This document shows, in pieces, positions 60,629 through 64,000 of a DNA stretch of 64,000 bases (the first letter of the stretch is position 1; each line of letters opens with the position of its first letter). Origin of the DNA: Clavulina sp. PMI_390 (Eukaryota > Basidiomycota > Agaricomycetes > Cantharellales > Hydnaceae); contig WIDE01000075.1 of assembly GCA_015039315.1 (NCBI GenBank), positions 62,001 to 126,000 on the forward strand. The letters are read 5' to 3'. The position numbers and the translations under genes are program-made. A model generated the notes under the pieces. The model saw only the letters and a program-made list of their open reading frames with translations, was not told the DNA's origin and searched no databases.

Positions 60629-60720
60629 AACTGTTTGAGTTTAGGGTGCGTCTACAACGGCGAGGAGACAGAGGAGGATGGGGAGGAGGGGTGGAAGGCT
60701 GTTGATATTTGCTCCTCTGG

Positions 60721-60730
60721 TTCTTATATA
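60721..60730 (-). promoter_or_regulatory. TATA box of the gene starting at 60628
   Basis: On the minus strand TATATAAGAA lies 93 nt upstream of the ATG. Confidence 0.5.
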
Positions 60731-62613
60731 TGCCTATCGGAACGTCCATAGCCACGGAGTCTCCTGAAACAGGCTATGGATCCATTAACCCGATAATCAG
60801 CCTGTTATCACAGCATGTCGCCCTCACACCGATCCACTTACGATAAGAATACACCTTCTTTTTTGAAAAAGGTCCCAGTCGTCCATTGGGCAGTCGCCAT
60901 CGTTGCAGGCGTTCTTGAATTAGGCCGGAGGATGATATTCCGGACCGGGTACCGACGGTGAAAAAAGAAATAAATACCGCAAAAAAGATTCTTATCATAA
61001 TTCTAATTGATTGAATATGCGATCAGGAGCTAGATACTGTGCACCTGGGAACTACGACGCAAAGCAAACGGTGAAGGCCAATCGCAATGATTTTTTTTTT
61101 TGCTTGGCCTGGCTGGCTCACCTCTGTCCCACATGACGGCGACTTTCTTCTGCGTGCATTGAGTCCTAACGCTCGCGTGACCTCAGGAGACATAGCTTCA
61201 TCAGCCCCTAGGCAGGTTTGGATCACCGCCAACCGACGGTACCTGTAGTGGCGCGGTGAAAATGCCGACTGCGTCCGGCGGGCGGGTCCGGTTCCTCAAA
61301 TTTCCGGTGGCGTCGACAACACCACGCCACGACAAACATCGCCCTGGTGCCTTGCAACCCCAACCCCACTGGTTGATCCAGTTTACAGCGAGGATTGTCC
61401 GTCCTCCGCGCGCATAAGCAGGAAATCGAGATGTAATCAATCTCTCTCCGATTAGTGAGAGTCATGAAAAATTGCCCGCACGTCAGTTAGTACATTCGCG
61501 TTTTTTTCCGAACCCCGCCTACGTGTTCCGATTCTTCGCAATAAGCCAAGCCCTCAGAGTAATATCGTTAGCGCGGCGTCCTTTACGAGCCAGCTTCTTT
61601 CATACTTTCCACCTTTTTTTAGCCGTCTACCTTCCTCTCGCTGTTAGGACCGAGATCAATGGTTGTTGGTCATGCGTTCAATGATCAGCATCAGTGCGCT
61701 ATGTATCTCTGGATCATCGAAGCTTCAGCTACGCGGGGCCAACGTACGCCCGCATAGATCAATTAAGCCAGCGTGGGCGTAGAAACTGGGCAGCGCAACC
61801 GTCTATCATCGATCTCATGAGGCTGTCTACACACCGCGTAAATCTGAAAATCATACCGTGATTTCTCCGGATACTCTTGACACCGTCTGTAACTCCCCTA
61901 CTACATTTGACACATGTGCCGCTTCCTCTAAAATAAAATAGTGATTTGCCCTCTGCAAATTCAAAAAAGCCCGTGCAGTGTGATCCCGAGCTCGAAATGA
62001 TACCAATACAGAAGGAGGGCTGGAGAAACTCTCGCCGAACTTCTTATTGTTCTATTGGTGGATATGGTTGAGTAATGTATCTACTCCCTAACACTTAACT
62101 TCCGCAAAATAGCACACCCGAAATGAAACTAGAACGCTCTGCACTGTCATCGATCTAGGGAACTGCGGCGGCGAAGGTGGAAGAGATTCTGGAAGCCCAC
62201 GTCTGGGCCTTCGTCACTATACGTATGGAACATTCGTCATCCACAAGCCGAGTGGCTGCTTCTAAGCATTAATCGCTCCGCCACTGGAGAGTCATCGGAA
62301 GATAGGATCTCCGAGGGGAGAATATTATCGAATCTAGTTGCAAGGCCTAGGCAGATCTATTGGCGAGCTTAGAAGCTTAATATCTGGCTGTCGGTATTTC
62401 AGGCCCCTGTGGGCGCGAAGAAGACTAAGGGTCGAGGCGGGCGTTACGAGGATTCCGCGATTATGGATGGTGTGAAAGGGACACACACAAAGTGATCGAG
62501 TTGTCATCGAACGCCGGCCCTGACTCAATAGTGGCACACTGGGTTGGATACATGTGGGACAGAGAACAGTCGACCAGTATATGCACATGTACAAGAATGA
62601 TGGTGGTAGGTCT
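60731..62613. other. Intergenic, 1.9 kb
   Basis: No gene is supported. There are several short frames on both strands without motifs, and a T10 run near 61091. The right end is the 3' flank of the GTPase gene. Confidence 0.5.
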
Positions 62614-64000
62614 CTACTTCTTCACTAGTTGTACGACGTCCTCGTCTTCCAACACATGGTCCTGCCCCACCTTTTGACCTCGTGAATGCTTTGCGCTAGA
62701 GCCCCATACGGTTGCACTACATACCCAAGGAAATCGGAGAAAAGGGAAGATATGAGTACAAAAGTCGGCTTGAGGGACTATCGCAGACGCCATGCGTAGG
62801 AAAGAGTCATTAGAATAGGAAAACCCACTATTTCAGCTGCTTGGCGATCTCCTTGTGGATGGCATTGCAGAAGTCTTCTATGGAACACTTGCCTCTCCGC
62901 AGGACGACTGGGGCTGTGTAGTCGGGGGCTTGCCCTCGTGGTTTAGTGTACCTGAATGGATCACGGCATCGGCATCAGCTGACACCGGCCCACATCAGAG
63001 GCTAGGCAAATCAAGCACGCACACACGAACGAGATCCAGCATTTCCCACATTTTCTCGGTCAGCTCGTCTATATTCCACCATTCACGAGAAGAGATTGGT
63101 ACGGAATTGGGAATCTTGTATAATAGATCCAGTTCCTCGATAGAGATTGCGTCAATCTATGGGATGGGAAGGCAGGAAATTAGTACGAAGACACGTGGTG
63201 GTGCAAACGAATAACGTACTTTGTTTAGAACATACACGCATGGTATGTACACTCTGGAAGGGCAAGCCAGATTAGGAAGGCAGAAGACAAAGATGGGGGC
63301 ATGTGCCTACCGGTTCCCTTCTATGACGTCAATAAGGTCTTCCGCTGTAGCATCCACTTGTCGGATGGCAACGTCGGCGTTCGAGATCTAGGGAAAGTAA
63401 GGTCAGGCAGGAGCGTCGTAATAACGAGGTTGTGGCCTACTTACTCGATATTCGTTCAATACGCCCTTGATATCGTCGTGATCAAGGTTTGTGAGCGGAA
63501 CAGTGTTGGTGATTGCAATGCCACCCTTCTCCTGAATATCAATGTTAAGATGGCGCATCGTCACGGAGTCGAAGAAAGGTATAGGCACGCACTTTCCTTC
63601 GAACAGTGATAGCAGGCGGCTTCTTGTTCAATCTGATGCCAAACCCTTCTAATTCTCCTTCAAGAATGCTTTTGTCTCCAAGAGGTTTCAGGACGTCGAG
63701 GACGATGAATATGAGGTTACAAGTCCTGGCAACTACACAGAAGTGTCAGTCATAGCGGGTAAAGTATCACGAGAGAAGTAGGTCATACCAGCGATGACTT
63801 GTTTGCCTCGACCCTTGCCATCTGCAGCACCTTCAATGATGCCCGCTGTGGACCGAAGGGGGTAGTTAGCAGTGGTGCGAGCGAAATGCCGGACGGTTAC
63901 CAACGTAGATCGAGAATTTGGACTGCATGCCAGAGGATTTAGCTATGATGACGACCAGCTTGGGTAGCATATTAGGACTTACTTGGTGCTCCATGAACAG
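62614..64000 (-). CDS. DRG1-type developmentally regulated GTPase, 3' part (5' end outside the window)
   Basis: The exons, from the right edge, are >64000-63983, 63922-63905 (18 nt), 63845-63789, 63732-63593, 63531-63445, 63387-63311, 63253-63220, 63156-63023, 62951-62829 and 62716-62614. All phases close. DRG/Rbg proteins are conserved GTPases that bind translating ribosomes, with Rbg1 acting with Tma46/DFRP1. The visible part holds G3 DLPG ([18 protein letters not shown]), [44 protein letters not shown]4 NKID ([19 protein letters not shown]), and a C-terminal TGS domain ([40 protein letters not shown]). The G1/P-loop exons lie beyond 64000. The EKGG motif after the KKPP block favours DRG1 over DRG2. 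Confidence 0.93.

Overview
This window looks like nuclear DNA of an Agaricomycete basidiomycete. The genes are intron-rich, with many GT-AG introns of about 45-90 nt, short intergenic spaces in the gene-dense parts, and long Ser/Pro-rich basidiomycete-style proteins. A Rhizoctonia/Ceratobasidium-like genome is a reasonable guess, but it is an inference only. Ten N's at 36180-36189 mark an assembly gap. Multi-exon genes were rebuilt by hand from GT-AG sites, intron phase and family motifs. Where the phases close through to the stop codon, I trust the models.

Layout. 0-8.4 kb: a Ser-rich acidic protein; a decayed partial duplicate; a second Ser-rich gene; a decayed TPR fragment; long non-coding stretches; a 66-aa cysteine-rich candidate. 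8.4-13.5 kb: no convincing gene. 13.5-17.8 kb: an 11-exon polytopic membrane protein and a paralogue of the first gene, both minus strand. 18.2-30.1 kb is the conserved core: NRAMP metal transporter, LEU2 (3-isopropylmalate dehydrogenase), a divergent F-box protein, a haspin-type histone kinase and a cupin protein. 31.2-35.2 kb: a YqcI/YcgG-family protein and a second membrane protein of the 13.5-kb type. 35.2-51 kb is an accessory region. It holds the gap, the 3' end of another membrane-protein copy, and five paralogous four-TM (MARVEL-like) genes. Three of these are forward, and two are reverse inside a direct tandem duplication of about 2.9 kb. 51-59.5 kb: two small secreted proteins and TPR debris in otherwise empty DNA. 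59.6-60.6 kb: a Ser/Tyr-rich protein. 62.6-64.0 kb: the 3' part of a DRG1-type GTPase gene that runs off the right edge.

There is no operon or metabolic cluster. The core genes are housekeeping genes (leucine synthesis, metal uptake, mitotic kinase, translation-linked GTPase). The most distinctive content is the expanding MARVEL-like array, and the two membrane-protein genes whose ATG start codon appears to be interrupted by an intron at the same place.
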